From Amycolatopsis sp. WAC 01376 (GTDB taxonomy: Bacteria; Actinomycetota; Actinomycetes; Mycobacteriales; Pseudonocardiaceae), in the NCBI RefSeq assembly GCF_003947415.1, contig NZ_QHKL01000001.1, positions 1,550,001 to 1,614,000 on the forward strand: a stretch of 64,000 bases of DNA, in the 5' to 3' direction. Under the pieces are notes generated by a model. It searched no databases. It was not told where the DNA came from and was given only the letters and a program-made list of their open reading frames with translations. Position numbers and translations under genes: made by a program. This document shows positions 34,969 to 46,530 of this stretch, in pieces (the first letter of the stretch is position 1; the number at the start of each line of letters is the position of its first letter).

Positions 34969-36480
34969 ATGACTGAAATCCCCGCATCCGAGGGCGTGAG
35001 CCCCGACGAAGACCTGCCGGAACAGATGCGGGTGCGCCGGGACAAGCGCGACCGGATAATCGCGGAGGGTATCGATCCGTATCCGGTCGAGGTGCCCCGG
35101 ACGCACTCGCTGGCCGAAGTGCGCGAGAAGCATTCCGGTCTTCCTGCCGACACCGCCACCGGCGAGATCGTCGGCGTCACCGGCCGGGTCATGTTCATGC
35201 GCAATACCGGCAAACTGTGTTTCGCGAGTCTCCGTGAAGGCGACGGCACCGAGTTGCAGGCGATGATCAGCCTCGCGAAGGTGGGCGCGGACGCGCTCGC
35301 GGCGTGGAAGTCCGATGTCGATCTCGGCGATCACGTATTCGTCGAGGGCGAGGTCATCACCTCCAAGCGCGGTGAGCTTTCCGTGATGGCCGACTCATGG
35401 CGGATCACGTCGAAAGCATTGCGCCCGTTGCCGGTGATGTACAAAGAGCTGGCCGAGGAAACGCGGATCCGGCAGCGTTATGTCGATCTGATCGTGCGTC
35501 CCAAGGCGCGGGACGTGGTCCGTACCCGGGCCGGTGTGCTGCGTTCCCTGCGTGACTCGTTTCACGGCCGGGGATTCCTCGAGGTCGAGACCCCGATGCT
35601 GCAAACGCTGCACGGCGGCGCGGCGGCGCGGCCATTCGTCACACATTCGAATGCCTTCGACCTCGACCTCTACTTGAGGATCGCACCGGAGCTGTACCTC
35701 AAGCGTTGCGTGGTCGGCGGTATCGAGAAGGTCTTCGAGATCAACCGGAACTTCCGGAACGAGGGCAGCGACTCGTCCCACTCGCCGGAGTTCGCGATGC
35801 TCGAGTACTACGAAGCGTATGCGACCTATGACTCCAATGCGGTGATGACGCGCCAGCTCATCCAGGAGGCGGCGCAGAACGTTCTCGGTACTCAGGTGGT
35901 CACTCTCGCCGACGGTTCGGAGTACGACCTCTCCGGCGAGTGGACCACGCTCGGAATGTACGAGTCGCTGTCCGGGGCGTTGTCGGAAGAGGTCACTCCC
36001 GAGACATCGGCGGACAAGCTGCGTTCCTATGCCGAAGCGCGAGAGCTGGAGCTCGACCCAAAGTTAGGCCATGGCAAACTCGTCGAAGAACTTTGGGAAC
36101 ATCTCGTCGGAGATCATCTCCACGAACCCACTTTTGTCCGTGATTTTCCGGTCGAGACATCCCCGCTGACCAGGCAACATCGCAGCAAGCCGGGGGTGGC
36201 CGAGAAGTGGGATCTGTACGTGCGCGGATTCGAACTGGCCACCGGATACTCCGAGCTCGTCGATCCCGTGGTGGAGCGTCAGCGTCTGGTGGAACAGGCT
36301 CGGCTGGGTGCGCAGGGTGATAGTGAGGCCATGAACCTGGATGAGGATTTCCTCCGTGCGCTGGAGTACGGAATGCCGCCGAGCGGTGGTGTCGGAATGG
36401 GGATCGACCGGTTGCTGATGGCGCTGACCGGCCTTGGTATCCGGGAGACCATCCTCTTCCCGCTCGTCCGACCCGAATAA
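34969..36480 (+). CDS. lysS: Lysyl-tRNA synthetase, class II
   Basis: This 503-residue enzyme charges tRNA-Lys. It has an N-terminal OB-fold anticodon domain ([17 protein letters not shown]) and the class II catalytic core, with motif 2 [20 protein letters not shown] and the C-terminal motif 3 [19 protein letters not shown] 34969 is the clear start. The last third uses slightly more A/T-ending codons than its neighbours, possibly because of high expression. It is followed by lsr2, as in mycobacteria. Confidence 0.97.
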   Translation: MTEIPASEGVSPDEDLPEQMRVRRDKRDRIIAEGIDPYPVEVPRTHSLAEVREKHSGLPADTATGEIVGVTGRVMFMRNTGKLCFASLREGDGTELQAMISLAKVGADALAAWKSDVDLGDHVFVEGEVITSKRGELSVMADSWRITSKALRPLPVMYKELAEETRIRQRYVDLIVRPKARDVVRTRAGVLRSLRDSFHGRGFLEVETPMLQTLHGGAAARPFVTHSNAFDLDLYLRIAPELYLKRCVVGGIEKVFEINRNFRNEGSDSSHSPEFAMLEYYEAYATYDSNAVMTRQLIQEAAQNVLGTQVVTLADGSEYDLSGEWTTLGMYESLSGALSEEVTPETSADKLRSYAEARELELDPKLGHGKLVEELWEHLVGDHLHEPTFVRDFPVETSPLTRQHRSKPGVAEKWDLYVRGFELATGYSELVDPVVERQRLVEQARLGAQGDSEAMNLDEDFLRALEYGMPPSGGVGMGIDRLLMALTGLGIRETILFPLVRPE

Positions 36481-36524
36481 CCCGTCCGCGTGACAGATAC
36501 CTCGATCGTTCTCGTAAACAAGAT

Positions 36525-36553
36525 TTGCGTTATGTCTCGGTAGCGGGTATTAA
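36525..36553 (+). promoter_or_regulatory. Sigma-A-like promoter of lsr2
   Basis: A -35 TTGCGT (36525-36530) and a -10 TATTAA (36548-36553) lie 17 bp apart in an unusually A/T-rich stretch. The lsr2 start is 79 bases beyond the -10, leaving a leader of about 70 bases. Local A/T richness could also let Lsr2 bind and autoregulate. Confidence 0.6.
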
Positions 36554-36631
36554 TGTCGCTAGACAAAGTCTTCTGTCCGGGGCATGCCCCGTACCAGATC
36601 ATTCGTGTAAGCCCCCAGCAGGAGGAAACAG

Positions 36632-36985
36632 ATGGCACAGAAGGTGCTCGTCTCTCTCGTCGACGACCTCGACGGCACTGAGGCGGAAGAGACCGTCGAG
36701 TTCGGTTTGGACGGTGTGAGCTACCAGATCGACCTTTCCGCGGAAAACGCGGAAGAGCTTCGTGACGCGCTGGCCCAGTATGTGGAGCACGCCCGCCGCG
36801 CGGGTGGCCGTAAGCGCACCGCCATTCGTCCGGTCGCCGGCGTGAAGGCCGCCGCCCGCCCCGCGACCGTGGACCGCGAGCAGAACCAGGCCATTCGCGC
36901 CTGGGCCCGCAAGAACGGCTTCCAGGTTTCCGACCGTGGACGTATCCCGTCCGAGGTCGTGGAGGCCTACCACAAGAAGAACTGA
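36632..36985 (+). CDS. lsr2: Lsr2 nucleoid-associated protein
   Basis: This 117-residue xenogeneic silencer binds A/T-rich DNA and bridges it, as H-NS does. The N-terminal dimerisation region is [22 protein letters not shown], and the C-terminal DNA-binding domain has the RGR hook in [18 protein letters not shown]. The linker is basic. ATG 36632 follows AGGAGG. It has its own strong promoter and intrinsic terminator, so it is a single-gene unit. It may silence low-GC insertions such as transferred DNA. Confidence 0.97.
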   Translation: MAQKVLVSLVDDLDGTEAEETVEFGLDGVSYQIDLSAENAEELRDALAQYVEHARRAGGRKRTAIRPVAGVKAAARPATVDREQNQAIRAWARKNGFQVSDRGRIPSEVVEAYHKKN

Positions 36986-36991
36986 GGTCTT

Positions 36992-37831
36992 TCAGACTCG
37001 AACGCCGCCGGGAAACTGTTCCCGGCGGCTTTCTTGTTCTTGTACACGGTTCAAGCGGGCGTACTCGGTGGGCGCCCATCCGGTCACGGAGCGGAAATCC
37101 CGGATGAAGTGGGCTTGGTCGCTATAGCCCAGCGTGAACGCCAGTTCCGCGTAGTCCGGCCGATCCTCGGCGGCGATCCGTGCCGCCGCCTCGTTCAATC
37201 GGTACACCTGAATCGCCCATTTGGGGGCGGCGCCGACATGTTCGGCGAACAGGCGTTGCAGGCTTCGCTGAGACAGGCCCGTTCGGCTTGACAGCTCGCC
37301 GACTCTGGTAATGGCCGGATCGGCCGCGATTGTTTCGACCGCTTCGATGGCCGACCTGGCCGCGGCGGTGAGCACGGGATCTCCTCCGAGGAGCAGTTCC
37401 TCGCACCGGCGGACCATTTCGAAGTCGTTCGTCGCATTCCGTACCGATTCCGTCACCGATCCGGCGCCGGGGAAGAGATCGGTGAGCGGAACGGAACCGC
37501 CGGAGATCATCGTGACCGGGGCGGTGAGGAATGCCCGGAAAGCCCCCGGCCGGAATCGCACGCCGATACCGTGGTCGATGCCCGCGATGGTGCGGCGGAA
37601 AGGTCGTTTCCCGGGACCGAACGCACCTTCCGCGTGGCGGAAGAACGTGACGTTCACCGCGAGATTGGGCAGTACCACCTGTTCGTGGGGCGGACGGCCG
37701 CTCAGATCCCAGCGCAGCACCCAGTGGTGGTCGACGAACGGGCGCAGCCCCGGCGCGGGCGGATACCGCACAAGGCTGAACTTCGCCTGCCGCGCGTTGA
37801 CGATCCCCGCCGGGATCCGGTGCCCGTTCAC
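36992..37831 (-). CDS. AraC-family transcriptional regulator
   Basis: This 279-residue regulator has an N-terminal ligand domain like DUF6597 (PPAPGLRPFVDHHWVLRW) and a C-terminal AraC double helix-turn-helix with LSQRSLQRLFAEHVGAAPKW and LAFTLGYSDQAHFIRDFRSVTG. The start is GTG 37831. It is convergent with lsr2 and divergent from the DinB-like gene at 37898, whose promoter it may control; the 66-base gap between them holds both promoters. Ligand unknown. Confidence 0.88.
   Translation of the reverse strand: MNGHRIPAGIVNARQAKFSLVRYPPAPGLRPFVDHHWVLRWDLSGRPPHEQVVLPNLAVNVTFFRHAEGAFGPGKRPFRRTIAGIDHGIGVRFRPGAFRAFLTAPVTMISGGSVPLTDLFPGAGSVTESVRNATNDFEMVRRCEELLLGGDPVLTAAARSAIEAVETIAADPAITRVGELSSRTGLSQRSLQRLFAEHVGAAPKWAIQVYRLNEAAARIAAEDRPDYAELAFTLGYSDQAHFIRDFRSVTGWAPTEYARLNRVQEQESRREQFPGGVRV
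37004..37034 (+). terminator. Intrinsic terminator of lsr2
   Basis: Stem GCCGCCGGGAA / TTCCCGGCGGC (37004-37014 and 37019-37029) with a 4-base loop is followed by TTTCTT. It lies within the tail of the convergent AraC gene. Confidence 0.8.
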
Positions 37832-37897
37832 CCCCTCAACCTAACCCTGTCGCGTTTCTTCAAGACGGTGCGCGGGTTCCTGTGAACTCATACCCCC

Positions 37898-38479
37898 ATG
37901 TCCGAACACGCTGCCCTGATCGCCCCCGCCGCCGCGGAATTCGCCGGAATCCTGCGCGGGATCGGCGAGACCGACCTCGCCGCCCGCACGCCGTGCGCCG
38001 AATACGACGTCCGCGCCCTGCTGAACCACCTTCTCTACTGGGGCCCCTGGCTCGAAGCCGCCGGGCGCAAGGCGCCGTCGCCCGAGGTCTCCTCCGGCGA
38101 GGCGGACGCGGGGCTCGTCGGCGACGGATGGCTCGGTGACATCGAGAAGCAGACCGCGCGGCTCGTGGACGTCTTCGGGACGCCCGAGGCGTGGCAGGGG
38201 CAGACCACCTTCGGCGGCAACCCGATGCCCGCGTCGATGGCCGGCTACATGGTGCTGGACGAGTTCGTCTTCCACGCCTGGGACCTCGCCAAGGCGACCG
38301 GCGCGGAGCTCACCGTTCTCCCCGAAGTCGCCGACGCCGTGTACGCCATCGCGCTGGAGATCGGCGACCAGGCGCGGGCGATGAAGGTGTACGGCGACGA
38401 AGTGACCGTCGCGGAAGGCGCGACGACGTTCGAACGCGCCTTGGGCGCGACGGGCCGGAATCCCGCCTGGACCCCTTAA
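37898..38479 (+). CDS. TIGR03086-type DinB-fold metal-binding protein
   Basis: The 193-residue four-helix protein belongs to the mycothiol-dependent/maleylpyruvate-isomerase-like DinB group. Family traits are RTPCAEYDVRALLNHLLYW and GYMVLDEFVFHAWDLAKATG, where the histidines could bind a divalent metal. Such proteins often act as mycothiol- or bacillithiol-dependent enzymes, but most members are uncharacterised. ATG 37898. The gene is divergent from the AraC regulator and its last 4 bases overlap the convergent FhuF-like gene. Confidence 0.82.
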   Translation: MSEHAALIAPAAAEFAGILRGIGETDLAARTPCAEYDVRALLNHLLYWGPWLEAAGRKAPSPEVSSGEADAGLVGDGWLGDIEKQTARLVDVFGTPEAWQGQTTFGGNPMPASMAGYMVLDEFVFHAWDLAKATGAELTVLPEVADAVYAIALEIGDQARAMKVYGDEVTVAEGATTFERALGATGRNPAWTP

Positions 38480-39294
38480 CGGATTCGCGGACAGCCGCCG
38501 CATTCCGATTCCGCGGGCAGCAGATAGGAGAAACAGCAGCTTTCGCGGTTTCTCGTCCACTCGCGGCGGCCGTCGGCTCCCGGAGCCGACGTCAGCTTCG
38601 ACGCCGACGTCAGCGGCGGGAACCGCGATTCGAGGACCAGCGCGGCGTCCGCGATCCCGGCGCCCTCGGCCTCCGGGGTCCCGCCCAGCCGTCCCGCCGA
38701 CCACAGCGCGTTGTCGAGCGCGTCCGTGGCGGCCGCCCACAGCTGCCGCCGCCCGAGCCTCGTCATCGGCCCGTAGACGTCGATGAACAGGCTCGCGTGG
38801 GCGACGAACCTGCCCCGCAGCACGGTGCCCAGTGTCCGTTCGTCCGGGGCGACGACGGCCCTGGGATGTGCCGATCCCGGGTCCGTCGGCAGGCAGTGGA
38901 AGCCGCCGCCGAGGACGGCGACCGAGTCCGGATGCGGCCGGTCGCCGCCGATTCGGAACGCCAGCGCGGACGGCGCCAGCGAGGGGACGCGGCGTTCGTG
39001 GTGCAGCAGCATCGCGCCGGCGAAGGCCGGGACGTGCAGATACCAGGACAGGATCCAGCTCGCCGGGGTCCGCTCGGGGATTCCGGTCGCCTCCGGATAC
39101 GTCTCGGTCAGCCAGCCGGTGAGCCGCTCCCGCCAGCGCACGAGCCGGGCTGGTTCGTCGAGTAGATCGTCGCAGCGGACCCAGTCCGGCTCCCCGTCCG
39201 GCACGTCTCCGCGGAGCCGGGCGTCCTCGGGCATCCTGGAGAGGGAGGCCCTGAGCCCGTCCGCCGGGAACGCGAGCGCGTAGCGTTGGGACAC
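38476..39294 (-). CDS. FhuF-like siderophore ferric reductase
   Basis: The 272-residue cytosolic protein would release iron from imported siderophores by reduction. The C-terminus has the FhuF [2Fe-2S] cysteine pattern C253-C254-x10-C265-x2-C268. The body contains SWYLHVPAFAGAMLLHHERRVP and FVAHASLFIDVYGP, typical of the group. The start is GTG 39294. An IdeR/DmdR-type iron box lies 17 bases upstream, so expression is probably derepressed in iron limitation. No siderophore transport gene is adjacent. Confidence 0.83.
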   Translation of the reverse strand: MSQRYALAFPADGLRASLSRMPEDARLRGDVPDGEPDWVRCDDLLDEPARLVRWRERLTGWLTETYPEATGIPERTPASWILSWYLHVPAFAGAMLLHHERRVPSLAPSALAFRIGGDRPHPDSVAVLGGGFHCLPTDPGSAHPRAVVAPDERTLGTVLRGRFVAHASLFIDVYGPMTRLGRRQLWAAATDALDNALWSAGRLGGTPEAEGAGIADAALVLESRFPPLTSASKLTSAPGADGRREWTRNRESCCFSYLLPAESECGGCPRIR

Positions 39295-39310
39295 ACCGGC
39301 CCTCCCGTCA

Positions 39311-39329
39311 TTAGGTTCGCCTTACCTTA
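39311..39329 (-). promoter_or_regulatory. IdeR/DmdR-type iron box
   Basis: TTAGGTTCGCCTTACCTTA matches the 19-bp actinobacterial iron-box consensus (TTAGGTTAGSCTWACCTAA) at about 16 positions. It lies just upstream of the FhuF-like start and would place this gene under Fe(II)-dependent repression. Confidence 0.75.
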
Positions 39330-39639
39330 CATGTGCTCCGTGTACTCCGGACGGGTGTCCATTCACACGGCGGACCCGTGTTCGCGCTCAGCGGACAACG
39401 CCCTTCCGGCGGAATCCGGACGCTTGTCCGCACGTTGTGCTTGACGTAAAGGTGCAGGGCAACCGGAAGATGAAAGAGCGCACGGCCCGAGAACGGGCCG
39501 GGCGCGAACGGGCCGCAATCAGCCGTAGTGGTACGCCAGCGCGACCGCGTGGCTACTAGAGTGGTCTCACGGTGCTGAATCCATCGCGGTGAAAGCACGA
39601 TGGAAACGGGCCGCCGTCGCAGCAGTCGAGGGAGTGCAC
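39330..39639 (+). other. clpC upstream region without a gene
   Basis: Apart from the iron box, the 345-base gap between the FhuF-like gene and clpC shows no open frame worth calling. TAGAGT at 39557-39562 is a possible -10 for clpC. I looked for a ClgR-type operator and did not find a convincing match. Confidence 0.4.
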
Positions 39640-42198
<2,559 letters not shown>

Positions 42199-42212
42199 AG
42201 CCCAGTCGGTTC

Positions 42213-42253
42213 CGGAAGTGCCCGTCGCGGGTTTGCCGCGGCGGGCACTTCCG
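42213..42253 (+). terminator. Strong hairpin after clpC
   Basis: Arms 42213-42230 and 42236-42253 (CGGAAGTGCCCG...) pair over 18 bases with a single G:U wobble and a 5-base loop, 14 bases after the stop. It is a good transcript end although the U-tract is poor. Confidence 0.75.
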
Positions 42254-42267
42254 CGTTCGCGCCTCCC

Positions 42268-42500
42268 GATCACGCGAGTTACGTGCCCAATCACGTGAGT
42301 TACGCGCTCAATCACGTGAGTTACGCGCCTAATCACGCGAGTTCGGCGTCTAGTCACGCGAGTTCGCCTTTTCCTCACAGAGGGCCGGCGCGCGTGGATG
42401 GCGAACTCGCGTGATCAGGGACGTAACTCGCGTGATCAGGGACGTAACTCGCGTGATTGGACGCGGAACTCGCGTGATCAGAGGCGGAACTCGCGTGATC
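42268..42500. repeat. 21-bp-period palindromic array, 5+5 units
   Basis: Five direct 21-bp units with core RRTCACGYGAGTT begin at 42268, 42289, 42310, 42331 and 42352. After a 31-base non-repeat centre, five mirror-image cores AACTCGCGTGATY begin at 42404, 42425, 42446, 42467 and 42488. Spacing is exactly 21 bp throughout. The 344-base gap between clpC and the Hsp70-like gene holds nothing else apart from the hairpin. Confidence 0.9.
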
Positions 42501-42542
42501 GGGGGGCGTGAGACGATGCCTTCGGGTCCGGGAGGGGGTCAG

Positions 42543-44315
42543 GTGGACGTTCTGGCGATCGATTTCGGTACCTCCAGCACGGTGGGGGTGCTTTCGATCC
42601 ACGGCAGGGGGACGCAGGTCGTCGAGATCGACGGGTCGGTGACGATGTCGTCCGCGATCTACGTCGACAAGGACGGCACCGTCTTCGTCGGCCGCGACGC
42701 CGAACGCCGGGCGCGGCTGGATCCGAGCCGGTTCGAGGCGAATCCGAAGCGGCGCATCGACGAGGGCGCTCTCCAGCTCGGTGAGGTCACGCTGCCCATC
42801 GCCGACGCCTTCGCGGCGGTCCTGCGCCGGGTTGGCGAAGAGGCCGAGCTGCTCCTTCAGCGCCTGCCCGCGCAGGTGCGGATCTCCCATCCCGCGGGCT
42901 GGGGCCCGGATCGCAAGCAGATCCTCCGCGACGCCGCGCTCAAGGCCGGTTTTCCCACGACGGTGCTCATTCCCGAGCCGGTCGCCGCGGCCGCGCATTA
43001 CGCCTCCCTCAACCACGGTCAGCGGCCGCCCGGTCCGATCGCGGTGTACGACCTCGGGGCGGGCACCTTCGACTGCGCGGTCGTCGGTGTCAGCGCACAG
43101 GGGTTCGCCGTGCTCGCCGAGGACGGCCTGCCCGATCTCGGCAGTCTGGACATCGACCAGGCGCTGCTGGTGCACATCGGCCGTGAGGTGTCGCATTCCG
43201 AACCCGCGCGGTGGCAACGGATCCTGCGTCCGCAGTCGGTCAGCGACCGCCGGACGCGCCGGTCGTTGCTGCAGGATGTCCGCGACGCCAAGGAAAGCCT
43301 GTCCCGGCACCAGCAGACCGAGATCCCGATGCCGGAGCCGTTCGGCGACGTGCGGGTGACGCGGACGGAGCTCGAAGCGCTCGTCCGGCCGAGTTTCCTG
43401 CGCAGCGCCGAGCTGCTGGCCACCACGATTCGCCGCGCCGGGCTGTCGCCGGACCGGCTCGGCGGCGTCTACCTCGTCGGCGGGCCGAGCCGGATGCCGT
43501 TGCTGGCGAGCCTGCTGGCGAATCAGCTCAGGATCGCGCCGACCACGCAGGATCAGCCGGAGACGGCGGTCGCGTTCGGGCTGCACCACGTGCCCGCGGG
43601 CGGCGAGGATTCCCAGCTGACCGTGCCCGCCTTCGCGCCGGTCGCGCCGCCGGTGCGGCAACAGCCCGTGCAGCCACAACCCATGCAACAACAGCCGCGC
43701 CGCCCGCAGCCGCCGCGCTGGACGCCGCCTCCACCCCCGCCGGGCCGGAGCTGGCAGAAGCCCACGACGTACGGCGTCATCGTGCTCGCCCTCGCGGCGA
43801 TAGTGACGACGATCGTCCTGCTCACCGGCGACGAGGAAGCGCCGGTCGCCGGACCGGCCCCGGCGAAACCGGTGAGCTGCGATCAGCCGGGGACGAAGGA
43901 CGCGCAGGGCTTCACGGACTGCCTCCGCCGGATCGCCGCGGTCGTCCCGAAGGGGGACGACTGCCGGGAGGCGCCGGACGCGGCCGCCACGGTGGGGGCG
44001 TCGTCGGCGGTCACCTGTGTGTTCTCCGGCGACAAGGCGTCGAACGCGATCAACTACTACCAGGGCGTCGCGATGACCGGTCTGGAGGACGGCGTCCGGC
44101 AGCGGATGACCAAGGGCAAGCCCGTGGAGGGCACTTGGGCGGCCGACGGGCTCCATGGGCGCTACTTGGCGGGCGCGGGCAAGCGAAGCGGCATCGTGCT
44201 CTTCGGGACCGAAGACGCGCCGTTGAGCGCGATGCTCGTATCGACGCGCAGCGACGGCACCTCGCGCACGACCGCGGAGATGGTCGAGTTCTTCACCGCA
44301 CAGCTCAAGCCCTGA
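42543..44315 (+). CDS. Hsp70-like ATPase fused to a membrane anchor and external domain
   Basis: The 590-residue protein has an N-terminal actin/Hsp70 ATPase fold (MDVLAIDFGTSSTVGVLS, IPEPVAAAAHY, AVYDLGAGTFDCAVV, VYLVGGPSRMP) at residues 1-345, then a Pro/Gln-rich linker, one membrane helix (about 403-424) and about 165 residues outside, with several cysteines. There is no substrate-binding DnaK domain. GTG 42543 has GGAGGGGG at 42531-42538; the longer frame back to 42411 only translates the repeat array. Such chimeras are common in Pseudonocardiaceae and have no assigned function. It is convergent with pcp, the stops adjoining. Confidence 0.85.
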   Translation: MDVLAIDFGTSSTVGVLSIHGRGTQVVEIDGSVTMSSAIYVDKDGTVFVGRDAERRARLDPSRFEANPKRRIDEGALQLGEVTLPIADAFAAVLRRVGEEAELLLQRLPAQVRISHPAGWGPDRKQILRDAALKAGFPTTVLIPEPVAAAAHYASLNHGQRPPGPIAVYDLGAGTFDCAVVGVSAQGFAVLAEDGLPDLGSLDIDQALLVHIGREVSHSEPARWQRILRPQSVSDRRTRRSLLQDVRDAKESLSRHQQTEIPMPEPFGDVRVTRTELEALVRPSFLRSAELLATTIRRAGLSPDRLGGVYLVGGPSRMPLLASLLANQLRIAPTTQDQPETAVAFGLHHVPAGGEDSQLTVPAFAPVAPPVRQQPVQPQPMQQQPRRPQPPRWTPPPPPPGRSWQKPTTYGVIVLALAAIVTTIVLLTGDEEAPVAGPAPAKPVSCDQPGTKDAQGFTDCLRRIAAVVPKGDDCREAPDAAATVGASSAVTCVFSGDKASNAINYYQGVAMTGLEDGVRQRMTKGKPVEGTWAADGLHGRYLAGAGKRSGIVLFGTEDAPLSAMLVSTRSDGTSRTTAEMVEFFTAQLKP

Positions 44316-44951
44316 TCAGTGCAGGGTGCCCGCCGGGGTCGCGAGATCCTCGGTCACCGAAAGCGCGGTGTCCACGATGATCTCCAGTGCCTCCGCCGCA
44401 CGGTGCACGGCCAGGCTCGGCGCGGTCGTCCGCGCGGCCTGTTCCGGCGTGTACGGCACGTGCACGAAACCGCCGCGTACACCGGGAAAGTCGTTGTCCA
44501 GCAAGTGCATCAGCCCGTAGAAGACCTGGTTGCACACGTATGTCCCGGCGGTGTGCGAGACCGACGCGGGAAGTCCGGCGTGCTCGATCCCCGCGACACA
44601 CGCTTTCACCGGCAGAGTGGTGAAGTACGCGTTGGGCCCGCCGGGGATCACCGGGACGTCGACGGGTTGTGAGCCCGCGTTGTCCGGGATGCGGGCGTCG
44701 ATCAGGTTGATCGCGACGCGTTCCGGGGTGACGCCGGCGCGGCCGCCCGCCTGTCCGACGCAGATCACCAGTTCCGGCCGGTACTCGTCGATCGCGTCGC
44801 GCAAGGTGACCAGCGAACGCGAGAACACGCACGGCAGTTCGACGGCCACGGCGTCGTGCCGACGGCCGGTGAGCAGGGAAACCGCCTGCAACGACGGGTT
44901 CACCCGCTCACCGCCGAACGGTTCGAAACCGGTGAGGAGCACTGACGTCAT
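44316..44951 (-). CDS. pcp: Pyroglutamyl peptidase I
   Basis: This 211-residue cysteine peptidase removes N-terminal pyroglutamate. The catalytic triad is E77 (GVTPERVAIN), C140 (GTYVCNQVFYGLMH) and H164 (GFVHVPYTPEQ). The N-terminus VLLTGFEPFGGERVNPS is diagnostic. The gene begins 26 bases after the stop of the secreted M1 aminopeptidase on the same strand, so the two are probably co-transcribed. Removing a blocked N-terminus would let aminopeptidases continue, but Pcp itself lacks a signal peptide. Confidence 0.94.
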   Translation of the reverse strand: MTSVLLTGFEPFGGERVNPSLQAVSLLTGRRHDAVAVELPCVFSRSLVTLRDAIDEYRPELVICVGQAGGRAGVTPERVAINLIDARIPDNAGSQPVDVPVIPGGPNAYFTTLPVKACVAGIEHAGLPASVSHTAGTYVCNQVFYGLMHLLDNDFPGVRGGFVHVPYTPEQAARTTAPSLAVHRAAEALEIIVDTALSVTEDLATPAGTLH

Positions 44952-44977
44952 GCCCTCACCCTAACGTGTGACGACGG

Positions 44978-46393
44978 TCAGGCAGCGGGCTTGAGGTCCC
45001 CGGGGTAGAGGAACTCGGGCGCCGGTTTGGTGCTGCCGTAGAACCACGCGTCGAAGAAGCCCTGGAGGTCCTTGTGCGCGACGCGTTCGGCGAACTTCTG
45101 GAACTCCGGCAGGCTCGCGTTGCCGTCGCGGTGGATGGCGGGCCACGTCTTCAGGATGCGGTCGAACGGCGCCGCGCCGATGTAGTTCTTCAGCGCGTGC
45201 AGCGCCACCGGGCCCTTCGAGTAGACGTATGTGAACTCGTTGCCGGGCCCCATGTCGTACAGTTTCCCGGCCCAGAACCGGTCCGTCGCCTTCCGCACGG
45301 CGGTCAGGTAGCGCGCCTTGAGGTCCTGCCCCGACTTCGCCTCGGACCAAAGCCATTCCGCGTACGAGGCGAAGCATTCGTTGAGGCAGACGTCCTTCCA
45401 CTTGTCGACGGCGACCGAGTCGCCCCACCACTGGTGGGCGTTCTCGTGCACGATCGTCGGGACGTTGCCCGCCGCGCCCGAGTAGATCGGCCTGCTCAGC
45501 GTCTCCAGGGAGAAGCCGATCGGTTCGGCGAGGAAGATGCCGCCCGCCGCGTCCACCGGGTAGCGCCCGAACTTCGACGCCAGGAAGTCGATGATCTCCG
45601 GCAGCCGCGCCTCGGCCTGCTTCGTCGCCGCGGGGGTGCCGGGGGCGTAGGCGTTGACGACCGGGGTGCCGTCGGACAGCTTCGTCCGCTCGAACTCCCA
45701 TTTGTCGATCGCGACCGTCGTCATGTACGGCACGGCCGGGGTCTCTTCGGCCCAGGCGTACGTGGTGTTCTTCCCCGAAGCGAACCGCCCGCGCTCGCGG
45801 CCGTTCGAGATGACGCCCCATTCCGAGGGAACGGTGACCGCGAGGTGGAAGGTCGCCTTGTCCCGCGGGGTGTCGTTGACCGGGTACCAGGTGGTCGCGG
45901 ACTTCGGCTCGCCCGCGACGAACGCGCCGCCGGATTTCGCGTACTGCCAGCCGTTCTCGCCCAGCGACGGATCCTCGATCGGCTGCGGGACGCCGTGGTA
46001 GGCGATCTCGGCGGTGAACCGCTCGTGGTTCCGCAGCGACCGCGCCGGGGTGATCACGAGTTCGTGGTCACCGGTGCGGGTGAAGGTCGCCTTTCGCCCG
46101 TTGACCTTGACCGAGTCGACGGTGAGCCCGCGCAGGTCGAGGTTGAACGAACTCAGCGCCTGGGTGGTCCGGCCGGTGATCGTCTGGAAGCCGGTGAGCT
46201 GCTTGGTGGCGGGCTCGTAGCCGATTTTCAGGTTGTAGTCGCCGACGTCGTAGCCGCCGTTGCCGTCCTGCGGGTAGTAGCCGTCGCCCGCGCCGTCGGC
46301 GCCGGGTTTCCCGGTGTCGGCGACGGCGGTCCCGCCGCCGAGGACACTCGCGGCCAGAACGGCGGCGATGACGGCCGCACTCCGGTACCTCAT
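44978..46393 (-). CDS. Secreted M1-family zinc metallopeptidase, copy 1
   Basis: This 471-residue aminopeptidase-like protein has a signal peptide (residues 1-25, MRYRSAAVIAAVLAAS...). The zinc site is H316-E-N-A-H320 with the third ligand E339 (NECFASYAEWLW), exactly the HExxHx18E spacing of clan MA(E). It lacks the GxMEN motif in its canonical form and is shorter than PepN. ATG 46393 is chosen because the extension to 46492 adds a basic stretch before the signal peptide. Paralogues lie at 55491 and 63051. It is followed by pcp. Confidence 0.92.
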   Translation of the reverse strand: MRYRSAAVIAAVLAASVLGGGTAVADTGKPGADGAGDGYYPQDGNGGYDVGDYNLKIGYEPATKQLTGFQTITGRTTQALSSFNLDLRGLTVDSVKVNGRKATFTRTGDHELVITPARSLRNHERFTAEIAYHGVPQPIEDPSLGENGWQYAKSGGAFVAGEPKSATTWYPVNDTPRDKATFHLAVTVPSEWGVISNGRERGRFASGKNTTYAWAEETPAVPYMTTVAIDKWEFERTKLSDGTPVVNAYAPGTPAATKQAEARLPEIIDFLASKFGRYPVDAAGGIFLAEPIGFSLETLSRPIYSGAAGNVPTIVHENAHQWWGDSVAVDKWKDVCLNECFASYAEWLWSEAKSGQDLKARYLTAVRKATDRFWAGKLYDMGPGNEFTYVYSKGPVALHALKNYIGAAPFDRILKTWPAIHRDGNASLPEFQKFAERVAHKDLQGFFDAWFYGSTKPAPEFLYPGDLKPAA

Positions 46394-46530
46394 TCGCGCT
46401 CCCAGTCGATCGGCTGTGACTCGATCACGAACGTAGCGCCGTGACCTCGGCCGTCCGCCCGGAAAGATCCTTCGTGCCCGGATAATCCCCACTTCCGTCG
46501 CCTGGTTGCGGCTTCTGGAAAGCTGGGGTC

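Noticed and set aside
39525..39562. ClgR operator before clpC
   Set aside because: CGCCAGCGCG is suggestive, but the spacing between half-sites does not fit the published ClgR consensus.
42268..42500. CRISPR array
   Set aside because: Units are contiguous at 21 bp with no unique spacers, and the second half is inverted; no cas genes are present.
42411..42542. N-terminal extension of the Hsp70-like protein with VTRVIRD repeats
   Set aside because: It only translates the 21-bp repeats (7 codons per unit, so the frame stays open). A strong ribosome site serves GTG 42543 instead.
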